NCBI GenBank assembly: GCA_021527695.1
Contig: JAKFAO010000003.1
Coordinates: forward strand, 124,001 to 188,000
Direction: 5' to 3'
Source: Naematelia aurantialba
Lineage: Eukaryota; Basidiomycota; Tremellomycetes; Tremellales; Naemateliaceae
DNA: 64,000 bases
In this document: positions 27,429 to 37,710 of the stretch, piece by piece
Layout: every line of letters starts with the position of its first letter
Position numbering within the stretch: position 1 is the first letter of the stretch
Notes under the pieces: model-generated
The model's input: only the letters and a program-made list of their open reading frames with translations
Database searches by the model: none
Told to the model about the DNA's origin: nothing
Position numbers and translations under genes: made by a program

Positions 27429-28743
27429 CTATGCGTCGATCGTGTCGTCCAGTCGCTCCCTTCGCCACGGCCGGGTCATGCCGACGTTACCAAAGTACTC
27501 GGCATCACCAGACTCGTCTCGCTTCCACGGCCGTGTCATGCCCACGTTACCAAAGTACGCGGCGTCCCCCGTCTCGTCCCGCTTGAACGGCCGGGTCATG
27601 CCAACGTTGCCAAAGTACGCTTTGTCGCCGTCTTGGTCTCGCTTCCACGGCCGGGTCATGCCGACGTTACCAAAGTCCTCGGCATCACCAGACTCGTCTC
27701 GCTTCCACGGTCGAGTCATGCCAACGTTACCAAAGTAAGCGGCGTCCCCCGCCTCGTCCCGCTTGAACGGCCGGGTCATGCCGACGTTACCAAAGTACGC
27801 TTTGTCGCCGTCTTCGTCGCGCTTGAAAGGGGGAGCTCCTCGGTTACCAAAGTAATCCGCGTCGCCTGTGTCTTCGTGAGATTCGTCCCGCAGGTGCTCG
27901 TCGCTGTCCTCGGAAGCCGAACCACCGTCCTTCTTCCACGGGCGAGTCATGCCGACATTCCCAAAGTAGTCTTTGTCTCCGGTGTTGTCGTCGTCTCGCC
28001 TCCACGGCCGAGTCATGCCGATGTTACCAAAATAAGCAGCGTCTCCAGTGCCGTCATCTCGCTTCCATGGCCGGGTCATACCCACGTTGCCGAAATACGC
28101 CCTGTCGCCATCCTCGTCGTCTCGCTTCCAAGGCCGCGTCATACCGACATTACCAAAGTAAGCGGCATCGCCAGTGTTGTCGTCTCGCTTCCAAGGCCGC
28201 GTCATACCGACGTTGCCAAAGTAAGCCTTGTCGCCAGCTTCGTCATCTCGCTTCCAAGGGCGGGTCATGCCCACGTTCCCGAAGTACGCCTTGTCACCAG
28301 CATCGTCGGCTCGCTTCCAAGGGCGAGTCATACCGACGTTGCCAAAGTAAGCGGCATCGCCAGTGTTGTCGTCCCGCCTCCATGGCCTGGTCATCCCCAC
28401 ATTGCCAAAGTAAGCGGCATCCCCAGTGTTGTCGTCGCGCCTCCATGGCCGTGTCATCCCCACATTGCCGAAATAAGCGGCATCGCCGCCGTCGTCTCGA
28501 TCGAGCAGCGTATAATCCCCGCGATGACCTTGTCCCCCCTCGATGGAGTTGTACGACGCGACACCGCAGCCCTCCTATACCATCTGGTCAGCCTAGGCAA
28601 TCCCGGTCAACCGAGCGCGAACTCACTCGGTCGGACTGGGAGTCGCAGTACACGTTGTTGTTGGAGCCGATGTCCAGGGGCAACGCGCTGATTGAAACCA
28701 GAGTGGCCAACAAGGCGAAGAGTGCGCTGATAGGAAGCTGCAT
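27429..28743 (-). CDS. Kex2-type repeat peptide precursor (Qsp1-like signal?)
   Basis: Secreted precursor of 420 residues in two exons (28627-28743 and 27429-28574; intron GTGAGT...TATAG closes in frame). Exon 1 encodes a signal peptide (MQLPISALFALLATLVSIS then ALPLD). A short pro-region with two Cys (VYC, EGCG) follows, then 16 tandem units of about 20 residues, each ending in a dibasic site (10 KR, 5 RR, 1 KK). Fifteen units carry the core [YD]FGN(V/I)GMTRP(W/F); unit 10 is long and degenerate (YFGNRGAPPFKR). Each core follows an acidic Gly-Asp-rich spacer, usually ending DAA or DKA, reminiscent of alpha-factor spacers. Kexin and carboxypeptidase trimming would release ...YFGNVGMTRPW. The protein ends ERLDDTIDA. 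It is not a CaaX lipopeptide pheromone. The resemblance to Cryptococcus Qsp1 is set out in the findings. Processing and function are inferred. Confidence 0.9.
27452..28500 (-). repeat. 16-unit coding tandem repeat (60-63 bp unit)
   Basis: The repeat array within the peptide precursor. Units are 60 or 63 bases except the ninth (66) and the insertion-bearing tenth (111 bases, about 27830-27940). Core codons are highly similar between units while spacer codons vary, so the peptide core is the conserved part. Confidence 0.92.
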
Positions 28744-29355
28744 GATGAGGCAGGTGTTCGAAGTGAATGAAATGAGCGAAGTGAAGGACAAATTAACAGG
28801 TCAGAGATCAACTCCAGTAAATGATTGAACAAGAGAAAGAAGAACAGCAAAGTCAGCGAAATGAAGGCAATAGGGGACAACGAAGGCAAAAGTAAAAGAC
28901 AAGATGGATGTGAATGGGAATGAGGGTCCAACTGGTAGATCGAGCTCCTTAAGTACTGTTACCCGAGCGGCCGCTCAAACACAGAATGGCGAGTGGCCGC
29001 GCACTCGGCCTTGATGCTAACGTATGATTTCGATCCCGTCCGTACTCGCCCACGAGTAGCGTTGCATAGCGCGGATCCGATCGTCAGTATCGCAATCACG
29101 CGCCTTTCCGACGGCCATTCGCCGTGCCAGTCATTCTCCGCGAAGACTTGACAGGCCGGAATGTTGTGAGCCGTCAGCCTTCAGTTAGTGCACAAGCCAA
29201 GGCTGCACGACGACATCATCCACTTCGGCCAGCGTCAATATTCGCAAGTCATTCATACAAATAGTTATCGAAGCCCGGCAGCGCGTAGAGGTGAGATTGT
29301 ATTTCCTCTTCTGGTCGAATGCCGAACAAGCCCCACAAAACATAGCAGAGCACCC
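28744..29355. promoter_or_regulatory. Upstream region of the peptide precursor
   Basis: About 610 bases. The 150 bases upstream of the peptide gene start are rich in CTTTTGCCTTC-like pyrimidine tracts on its sense strand, and AAGTACTG/CCGAGCGGCCGC sequence lies near 28950-28975. No coding feature is seen. Confidence 0.35.
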
Positions 29356-29985
29356 CTACCACCCGCCAACCTCTGCACAAATTCGTCAGATCGCTGTCAT
29401 CTTAGGACTAGCAGATGGACCTACGTTCTAAGAGGACCTCTATCGCGTCACCCTCCTCCATGTCGAGGTCTAGCGCGGTTTGGTCGTCGGCAATCCGTTG
29501 ACCATCAAACAGAAGACTACGGGTGCCGACAGTCAGAGGATGATATGCATAGGCGATACACCGGATCCTGCACCAACTCACCGAATGGAGTTCACATCGG
29601 CGCCAACCCGGTCCGCATAGGCCGTCTGAGATTGGTTTCAGCTGCTATCCCAGACCTGGTCGCACAGCTCAGGTCGTCGGAAGCCTCCGCCAGACTACCA
29701 TCACACAGCCATGCGTGGGTGGCGGACCCGGGGTCAGGAAAACATACCTTCAATTTGTTCAGCTTTGTCGTCTTTTTAATCTTAAAGAACACCTCGTCGC
29801 CATTAGTGGAAACGATTTTGATATTCAGTGTGTTCTCTGCACGCAACAGGTCAGCAGGCTGTATACGTAGAATGCGGCGGGACTATCGTGGCCGAGTGCC
29901 CGCAGCTCGGAAAAAAACACTGACCATCTGGCTTTGGCTTCACCTCCGCTGGCGGGGGAGGCGGCGGGGTTCCGGCGTCGGACAT
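29356..29985 (-). CDS. SMT3: SUMO (ubiquitin-like modifier)
   Basis: Small ubiquitin-related modifier conjugated to lysines of nuclear and other proteins. Five exons (29925-29985, 29748-29836, 29582-29625, 29425-29516, 29356-29372) sum to 303 bases, 100 residues. It begins MSDAGTPPPPPPAEVKPKPD, then ENTLNIKIVSTNGDEVFFKI with the basic KKTTKLNKLK, AYADRVGADVNSIR, LLFDGQRIADDQTALDLDME and EEGDAIEVLLEQVGGW. The mature tail is the diglycine, and the single Trp after it would be removed by a Ulp protease. The last exon of 17 bases supplies QVGGW and the stop. The N-terminal proline run is unusual, but length and motifs fit the family. Confidence 0.95.
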
Positions 29986-30739
29986 GGTGTGCACAGATGT
30001 TTTGATGCGGTAGACGCGTAGTGATACAATGAGAGGAGGTTGTGAGGGTTTGCTACGGGAGGATGGATGAGGAAGAAGTGTGAGGAGGAGTTTATCGAGA
30101 TTTTTGAATGGTCGTGCAGGTGAAAGCGAGATCGACCTTCGCAACGCAAAGTGGGGGACGCGAATAAAGAAACGCCATCGGAGGAAAGGGGTTGTCAGCA
30201 GTCGGTTCAGCTTGGAGTTATTTATTTCCACTCATTCATTCTATAGACGGTATCACTCGACTCTGTCCCACTTGGACCAAGCTGCGGGGCAGAGAGATAC
30301 CCAACAGACGTTCGCCGTGTTCCCACTCGGGGGAGATACTGGAATCGCACAACGAGCTCCCGACGCTCCTTTGGAATCCACCTGCCGAGGATCTGCGAGG
30401 TGCTCAGACATCTGGAGGCCCTCCGCGCCCCATCAACAACATCTTGGCGCTCTGTGACGCGTCTCCGACGTTTCTTATTTTTTTCTCCCCCGGGACCTTC
30501 CACTCTAAATCCACCAGGACTTGTGGTTGCAACAGACAGTCCGACCCGACCGATCCCTCGAGACCGCGTCTGGACGTGACTGCCCCGTCGTCGGCCCTTC
30601 GGTAAGTCGTCGTTGCCGGTATGGATCCCGTACAGCATAGCTGAAGATTGCTCTGTCCTCCTCTCACACATCTCCGATATTTTCGGCCATGTCTTCTATC
30701 CGGCTTGCGGTCCCTTTTTACCCGCCCTAGAGCCCAACC
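29986..30739. promoter_or_regulatory. Divergent promoter, SUMO / WHIM-PHD gene
   Basis: 754 bases between the two divergent starts. Short open frames occur on both strands but have no domain or splice support. Confidence 0.35.
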
Positions 30740-33700
30740 ATGCCCAAAAAGGCTCTTCCATCAGCCGCGATCGTACCAGTCACAGACATCCCTCCACCGC
30801 CTCCTCTCTCCCCTATCATCCAACGCCTACGGACAGACTGGAGATGGGCAGGTCTGAGCCAATTCATCTGGATGTTCTCCGACGCTTTTGGCTCGGTGGA
30901 ATGGGACATCGAGGTGAGTCGCCGAGTCTAGCTTGCTTCCTATCATGAGTCTTCCGATGTCCAGCGTTCACGCTTGTCGCAGGCTTTGGAACGCGATTTG
31001 GACGGGGATGAGACCCAAGTCCTGCCTGACCTCCTCGTCAAACTGCTGTATGCTCTCACATACAACCGTCAAATCGAGTCAGTCCAGCCAGTCTGACCGA
31101 ATGAAGCCAGCATTAACCCTTGACTCGTCGTAGCCGCGAGAACGTATTTGATCACCTGCGGCAACAGTGTCTGAAACGGACCGAGTCGAGCGTGTTGGGG
31201 ACTCTGGAGGAGCCAATAGAGTGGGCAACTTTGGGTCTGGGACAGAAGGTGCAACTTCTCTGGGATCTGTGCGAATGGCAGCTGCAGGACCCAGCCAAGT
31301 TCAGAGCTCTCTTGCCGAATGAGGACGATGAAGTTGCATGGGTGAGTGCAGAAGATCGGTGTGTGCTGACAAGAAGCGTATCGATCCTATAGGATGGGAC
31401 AAGTTTGGAAACACCTACTTCCTGTTTGACGGTGAGGATTGTGTGCCAGTCTAAGCTGATTGTTAGACAATCGTGTGTGGGTACAACGACAACGACCACT
31501 CCCGCCAGCTCCACCGCGACAACCCAAAAAGACTTCACAGAAGGCCAAGAAAGCGTTGAAGCGCGCCCGACCGAGTTCATCAAAGGCTCCCAAACAGGTG
31601 GAACCCCGTACACCTCTCAAGAGGGAAGCTGAAGCCGATGACACTGTCACGTCTGGATCGCGTAAACGGAAACAAGTAGCATTCTACGGTAATCCAGCAA
31701 ACACAGTGGAGGCTTTAAAGCGAGACGGTCGCCTGGAATCTACAACGCCATCTGGTAGTAAGGCGACTCGCAGCTCTAGTCGGCATGCTACGGGCCGCTC
31801 TTCGGAACCGTCAACCTCTGCGGTTTCCCCCGCTAAGCAGGCGCGGCCGAGTGGTACTAGACTGAGCCGGCGCCTTCGCAACACCGACGACGAGTGGCAG
31901 CAGATTCCAGACGAATGGCTGATACCTGACAACGGAAAGGATCAGGAGCAGCAGAGCGATGCCAGCGAACTGAGCGAGTTGACCGACGAGGAACTGCATG
32001 TTGCCAAGCTAGCGAAAATTGGAGTGCAGGAATCTCGCCCCAAGGAGACGACGGAGGAGTTGGCGGTCAAAGAAGAGGCAAACGGGAAACGGATAGAAGA
32101 GGTACAGTCGTCATCGGAGGCTGTTGCGAGTTCCCCTGTATGTCAGGTCTCCTTGACTGTCATCCAAACGCTGATGGAGGTTAGCCAACAGAACACTACC
32201 CAACGCCATTGCATGCACCGGATCTCGTCCCCAATGGCAAGCCAGAGGACAAGTCATCTTTAACTCTGCACAACGACTCGCCCCTATCCGAGCCGACGCA
32301 GCCTGAGGAACCACGTGAAGGCGAATCGCTGGCAACAGTCTCACAAAAGGACACGGATGACTTTGTGGAATGGGAAGCTGTAAGTGATTTGTGACTGGAC
32401 CGATATCGAAGTTAATCGTCAGGTCTGCGTCACTCTGTACGACTGGAGAACGTTTCCCGAGCAATTCGCCAAATCTCGAGATCCAGATGAGAGGAATCTT
32501 TACCATACCTTGCATGATCAAGTCGGACCTCAAGTCATCGAGGTGCTCATCGTAAGCATGCATGAGATCATCGCCAAGGCTATGATGCTGACAGGCGCAG
32601 ATCAAAGAACAAGAACGCCTGAAGCAGGAAGCCATCAACAATCGGAAACGGTCGTCGAGGATAGCGACGCGCGAGCTTGAGAGAGAGGAGATGTTACGAC
32701 GAGAAAGGGCGCATCGCGAGATGGAGGAACGGATGGCACGGGCTGAAAAGGAGCAGGAGAGGCAAAGGAAGGAGGAGGAGGAAACTCTAGCCCGAGAGAA
32801 AGCTAGGGAGGATCGCCTGAGAGAAAGAGAAGAACGAGTGGCTGCTCGCGAACAAGCTATCCTGGATCGAATGCTGGCGGAGCAGGAGGCTAAGGAAAAA
32901 GCAGAGTTCGAAAGGGAATTGCGGCTGAGACGGCGTGAGGGAGGCATGTCGTTACCGCCTTCAGAAACTGGATCTATGCGAACGCGGGACGACGGCGTGT
33001 CCTCGCCGCGACCCGAACAACCCGCTGCTAAGAAACAGGGTCCTGTTCGAACTGCTGAGCGATGGGAACTGAAGTGCGAAATCTGCAGAAAGGCAGGCTG
33101 GAATATCGTAAGTGATTTTCTGCTCCTTGCCGGTCCAGCTGACAAAATTAGGATGAGGAGAGAGATGTCGTCTGCTGCGACGATTGTGGGAGATGGCAGC
33201 ACACTGAATGCCATGATCGGCAGGATGAGTTGATGGGCAAGCCTAAGCGTAATTGGGCAAAGGTCGACTTCCGAGTGAGTCGTAACATGTACAACGACAT
33301 GCTTACGTACAGTGCAAGACGTGCCGTCGAGAGGCTGCGCGGAAACGCCAACGACCGGATCATCCCGGAGACAAATCGCAAGAATCCTCCAACGCAGCTG
33401 TGAACTCGTCGCCCAACACTAGTGTGATGACCGCTAGTCCTCAGCTTCCCCGTGTGAACGGACAGGCACACGCCGACAGAGCTAGTGTCAGCAATCACTA
33501 CGAAGGTTCTCTCGGAGCACCTGTGCATGCCCATCCTCAACCTAGTGTTCGTCCTCCGGGGATCTCTCCGCCAGGCCTTCATCCTATGTATGCGGCTCGT
33601 CCACTGCAACCGCAGCCGCAACCACGGCCGCAACCACAGCCTGGACCATCGATCCCTGCTGCGGTCAGGATACAGACCAATGGCCCAGCTTTGACTGCAC

Positions 33701-34461
33701 AGGTCGCCGAGCGCAGCAATGCGATCCCCCATACCGCTTCGCATCCTTTTGCTCCGACGAATCGACCTCCACCAGTCTCAGTAATGCACCAGCACCAACA
33801 TCAACACCAGCACCCGCCCTTCCAGCCACGGCCTCCATTTTACCGGCCGTCCCCTCCACTGCCGGGGTACCCGAATGGCACGATGGCTGCTGGCCCGGGA
33901 CCGGGACCAAGACCGCCAGGACCGTGGCCGCCGATAGCGACTCACGCTCCACACGCTCCTCGCGAGGCGCCGCCAAGGCCAGTGTCATACCCGCCTCCCC
34001 CTCCAACTGGACGTCAAGGCGAGCATCGGCCTCCTCAGTCGCAGCCTGGGTACCCGGCGCAGCCGCATCCTTACGACGCTCGTTCGTATCCTGCTCAACA
34101 TGTCCAACACGGCCAAGCTGGGCGACCCGTTCAACATGTCCAACATGTCCAGCACGCCCAACAGGGTCTACAAGGACCACAAAGCCAACAAGGTCAACAC
34201 GGCCAACAAGGTCAACACGGTCAACACATCCAACACGTCCAGCACGGCCAGCATGGGCATCCTGGACATGTCCAACACGTCCAAAGTGGCCAACGTATCC
34301 AAATTGGGCAGCATGGGCAGCATGAGGCGCACGTTGCTCCCCAGCGGATACCGCCGATCCAGGCAATGTTTCCGGGTCAGCCTCAACCGCCGCTGCAGAA
34401 TGGCCTATCGGCAGTGCAAAGGGCGTCGCTGCCTGTGTCTCAGCCACAGGAGGGACGGTAG
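30740..34461 (+). CDS. DDT/WHIM-like and PHD-finger chromatin protein
   Basis: Probable nuclear chromatin-remodelling or histone-reader subunit. The N-terminal part (LRTDWRWAGLSQFIWMFSDA, DLLVKLLYALTYNRQIE, HLRQQCLKR, IEWATLGLGQKVQLLWDLCE) resembles DDT/WHIM1 domains, followed by the WHIM2/WSD-like motif DPIGWDKFGNTYFLFDDNRVW. A basic Ser/Lys-rich linker, a second conserved piece (WRTFPEQFAKSRDPDERNLY), a long charged helix (RERAHREMEERMARAEKEQE onward, likely coiled coil), and a PHD-type cluster (CEICRKAGWN, VVCCDDCGRWQHTEC, FRCKTC) follow. The last 350 residues are Pro/Gln/His-rich with an in-frame minisatellite reading QHVQHGQ. It belongs with RSF1/CECR2-type or fungal Ioc-like proteins. 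The exact orthologue is unknown. At least eight exons. Confidence 0.75.
34092..34330 (+). repeat. Coding 9-bp minisatellite (QHV/QHG repeats)
   Basis: In-frame tandem of nonamers such as CAACATGTC and CAACACGGC in the last exon of the WHIM-PHD gene, encoding QHV/QHG/QQG triplets. It is translated as low-complexity, possibly aggregation-prone sequence. Confidence 0.85.
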
Positions 34462-35383
34462 CGTATATTGTGGGGACCAGCGTGGTTGTCCGTGTTTCAT
34501 TTCGGGTGGTCGGTAGCGCGCCGGCGTGATAGCCTAGTTGCCTGTGGTTCATGTGCGGGGTGAAGCTGGCTGCCGAGAGCTAGATTAGGGAAGGGCACGG
34601 GTAAAGGATGGTTGCATCAGTTGTAGCCAGTCATGGCATACTGAAGATGCATCTCATCGATGTCGCTGCTGGATGTCTGTTGGTGTGCTCGTGTCTCCAT
34701 CCTCGTTCCCTGCATACCCTCGTGTCGACTACATCACCTCGATGTACACTGCATCCTTGAGGATGTTTGCCAGGGATGTGGAGGTGCGAGCATGTTTGAG
34801 AGACGGCAAGTAGTGGCGGCGACTGTTGCCGGCGTTGTCGTTCTTGCTTTCTTACTGCTCGGTGCTCGGTGCCACTGGTCTCACTTTAGTACTCTCGCCG
34901 GCCTTTGTCATTCCGTTGCCGGCCTTTGCTGTCGTTGCCGACCGTTGGCATTCCATCGCAGCGCCTCTCAAAGGGCCGTACCGTCCGTCCGTCGTCGCGC
35001 ACGACAAAGGACTGGGTCGCGCACAGAGGAAGAGCAGGGGAGCAGGATAGGATGAGTCCTAGTCGGGGCTGAAGGGTTCTGCTTGCTTGTGCGTCGACTG
35101 TCAAGCATCGACTGTCAAGCATCGACTGTCAAGCATCGACTGTCAAGCATCGATAGCTGTCGAAGTATCGATCAGTGAGAGCGTCCCCGTCAAAGCCGAC
35201 CGACGAGAGCATTGGCGTGTCAAGCATCGGTCAAACATCAACATTAACCTGTCAAGCATCAACAACGCCAAGCATCGACCGAAGCATCGACACGGCAAGC
35301 ATCGAGTTGTAAGCACCGACCCCACCTTGGCCGCTGCACACCGCAGCGCTCTACGCCTGCAACTTCCCAGAGAGACCATCACC
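34462..35383. promoter_or_regulatory. TANGO2 upstream region with 14-bp tandem repeat
   Basis: 920 bases between two plus-strand genes. A 14-base unit TCAAGCATCGACTG is repeated about four times without error at 35093-35153, and degenerate copies of CAAGCATCG continue to about 35320, just upstream of the TANGO2 start. Confidence 0.6.
35093..35320. repeat. (TCAAGCATCGACTG)n repeat near TANGO2 start
   Basis: Perfect copies at 35093-35153, then dispersed CAAGCATCG copies at roughly 35220, 35257, 35271 and 35297. The array ends about 60 bases before the ATG, so part is probably in the transcript leader. Confidence 0.85.
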
Positions 35384-37400
35384 ATGTGTATCGTGTTCTA
35401 CACGACCTCGCAGCCGGGCTACAAGCTGTAAGTCTGACGGTGGTGTTGAGGCAGAAGCAGGGACGTGAGACAAGATGGGAGGGCGAAGGGGTGGGTGGCC
35501 GGGTCAGGGCTGACGTTCTGCAGAGTCCTGGCGTCCAATAGAGACGAGTACCTCGACCGGCCGGCATTGCCAGCTGCCTGGCACTGTTTTGGTGCTGGCC
35601 CAAGCTGTGCTCCCGATTCGTCGACGACAGAGCAGGTCCATCCGTCCCCTGCCCATTCATCCCCAGCATCCGTCAACGGCTTGAACAACGTCCACAGCGT
35701 CCACGATGTCCATAACATCAATAAAGTCCACACAGTCAACAGCGTCAACAGCGTCCACAACGTCCACAACGTCCACAACGTCCACAACGTCCACAACGTC
35801 CACAACGTCAACAGCCACAACATCGACGGTCCGCCTGGCGGGGCTCGGCCGTGGGTGCTCTCGGGCCGCGATCTGGGCAGTCCCAGTGGCGGGACATGGC
35901 TCGGCATGACCAGGGACCTGCGAATCGCCGTCATGTGAGTGTAGGGTTTACTAGTGCCGAGAGTCCAGTACCCCGCTGCAGCTGTCCGCGGTACGCTGTC
36001 TGCTGTCGCTGTCCGCTCTCCCTGTCCATTTTCGCTGTCCGATGTCTGTTGTCGCTGTCCGCTCTCCCTGTCATTCTTTGCCGTCCGCTGTCTGTTGTCG
36101 CTGTACGCTCTCCGCTGTCTGTTCTCGCTGACGCCATTCTCTTCTCCACGCAGTACCAACATCCGACAGCCAGTGCACGCCCCCCTCGCCAACCCGCCCT
36201 CGCGCGGCCAGCTGCTCAAAGACTTTCTCGCTCCGGAGCCGTCGCCACTCCTGCCCTCGGTACACGAGTACCTTGCGGCCCACAAGCCCACGGTGCACAA
36301 GTACGAGGGGTTCAACCTCCTTGTCTTCCGGCTTTCGCGGCGGAGTGGTAGTGGTGGCGATAGTCACGGCCGTGACAACACCAACGCCGACGATGGCAGC
36401 CCAGGCGATGGGCTGTGGGGGGCGCCAGAGATTGGCTATCTCAGCAATCGACCGGAACCGACCCTCGTCGATATCCAGGACACCGCTGCCGCTACCTCGA
36501 GCCCAAGGTCTCCGCCTGTGCAGTCGGCTCCTGTCTGTGCAAGTGTCGGGAACATCTACCAGTCTGAGTCTAGGCACTCTGATCTCGTCCACGCACGCGC
36601 AGAGGCGGAGGCTGCACCTCCCGAGCCCTTGGTCATTGTGACCGGCCAACCCGAGCCGAGTCGTACTGAGCCCCAGTCGCAGACAGCGACGTCGACAATC
36701 CTACAGACGCAGACAACGCCACAGACACAGATAACGCCACAGACACAGACAACGCCGCAGACACAAACACACGCGCAGACACAGACACACGCACAGTTAC
36801 AGACATACGGACTGAGCAACACGCCTCTCGCGAGCCCGTGGCCCAAAGTCCTGGCGGGCGAGGCTAGGATGAAGGCGAGCTTGTGCGAATGGACGGCCAG
36901 AAAGGAGAGCGAGGACGAGTTGGTTAAAAGGATGATGGAGGTGTTGCAGTAAGCTCTCTTTCTTGCCCAGCAGACATCCCCTGCCCAGCACCCTGTACCC
37001 AGTCCCAACCAGTATCCAGTCCCAGTCTGCGGTACCCAGTTCTCAGTACCAATTTCCAGTCGCAGCAGCCGTACCGGTATCCCGCGGGATACAGAGCGTC
37101 CGATCGACATCTGCTAACAGCTTGGCTTTGGTTAGGCAGACGGTCCCGCTCACGTCGTTGGCCGACACGATGAACTGTACCTGCCTCCAACCGATTCTCG
37201 TCGGTCAGGACCCTGATAGTCCTCTCAAAGCGCATCAGCAGGGCAGGTGGTACGGCACCAGAGTGTCGACTGTCATCTTGGTCAACGACGATGGCAGGGT
37301 CACATTTGTGGAGAGGGACATTGCTGTGCTGGACGATGATGGGGCGGCGGTCAAGGGGTCTGACGAGAGACGGTTCACATTTGACGCCGTGCCGCGATGA
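35384..37400 (+). CDS. TANGO2/NRDE-family protein with two low-complexity inserts
   Basis: Member of the TANGO2 family (NRDE motif), linked in other organisms to Golgi organisation, haem handling and mitochondrial lipid metabolism. Biochemistry is unsettled. Four exons (35384-35427, 35524-35934, 36154-36948, 37136-37400) close in frame to 504 residues, far above the usual 250-350. It begins MCIVFYTTSQPGYKL, VLASNRDEYLDRP with the NRDE motif, then WH. A roughly 85-residue insert rich in VHN/VNS triplets precedes VLSGRDLGSPSGGTWLGMTR, where the family normally has only a few residues. ITNIRQPVHAPLANPPSRGQ and FLAPE follow, then a Thr/Gln repeat region (QTQTTPQTQ), and the C-terminal RWYGTRVSTVILVNDDGR and VTFVERD. 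Confidence 0.88.
35689..35825 (+). repeat. Coding 9-bp minisatellite (VHN repeats) in TANGO2
   Basis: In-frame nonamer GTCCACAAC, perfect in the centre (35752-35810) and variable at the edges, encoding VHN/VNS. It sits between the NRDE segment and the VLSGRD segment. Confidence 0.9.
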
Positions 37401-37710
37401 CTGTGCAACGCCTAGTGTACGGAAGCAGAGACTCGGATACGACGGCACATGGAATTGCCGTGTAGAATTACCGTGTAGATACGCCATGGGTACAGGGGTA
37501 CGTCACGTAGGCACGCCTTGTGGATCCGCCATATAAAAGCACCATGTAGAAGCGCATTGCAGGAACACCATGTAGAAAGAGAACGCCAACGCATGCACCA
37601 ATCCATCCTGCTCTCAGAGGGCGGCCAGTGCATCGAGAACATCAGGACATCGGGTGCATCGCTGCATCGGGATAAAGAGTACAGAGAACCCAACTCGCGC
37701 CACCAGGAGA
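37401..37710. other. Convergent intergenic region; nothing recognised
   Basis: 3' flanks of TANGO2 and uL23. It contains short near-repeats of CCGTGTAGA/CCATGTAGAA at 37455-37575. Confidence 0.4.

Noticed and set aside
27452..28500. Regular 60-63 base repeats considered as a CRISPR-like array
   Set aside because: Eukaryotic, uninterrupted coding frame, no unique spacers.
27366..28691. 441-residue open frame antisense to the peptide precursor
   Set aside because: It is a shadow of the tandem repeat; the minus strand has a signal peptide, a good intron and dibasic sites, the plus strand has none.
27429..28743. Precursor considered as a basidiomycete mating pheromone
   Set aside because: No CaaX motif. 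Basidiomycete pheromones are farnesylated short precursors without a signal peptide.
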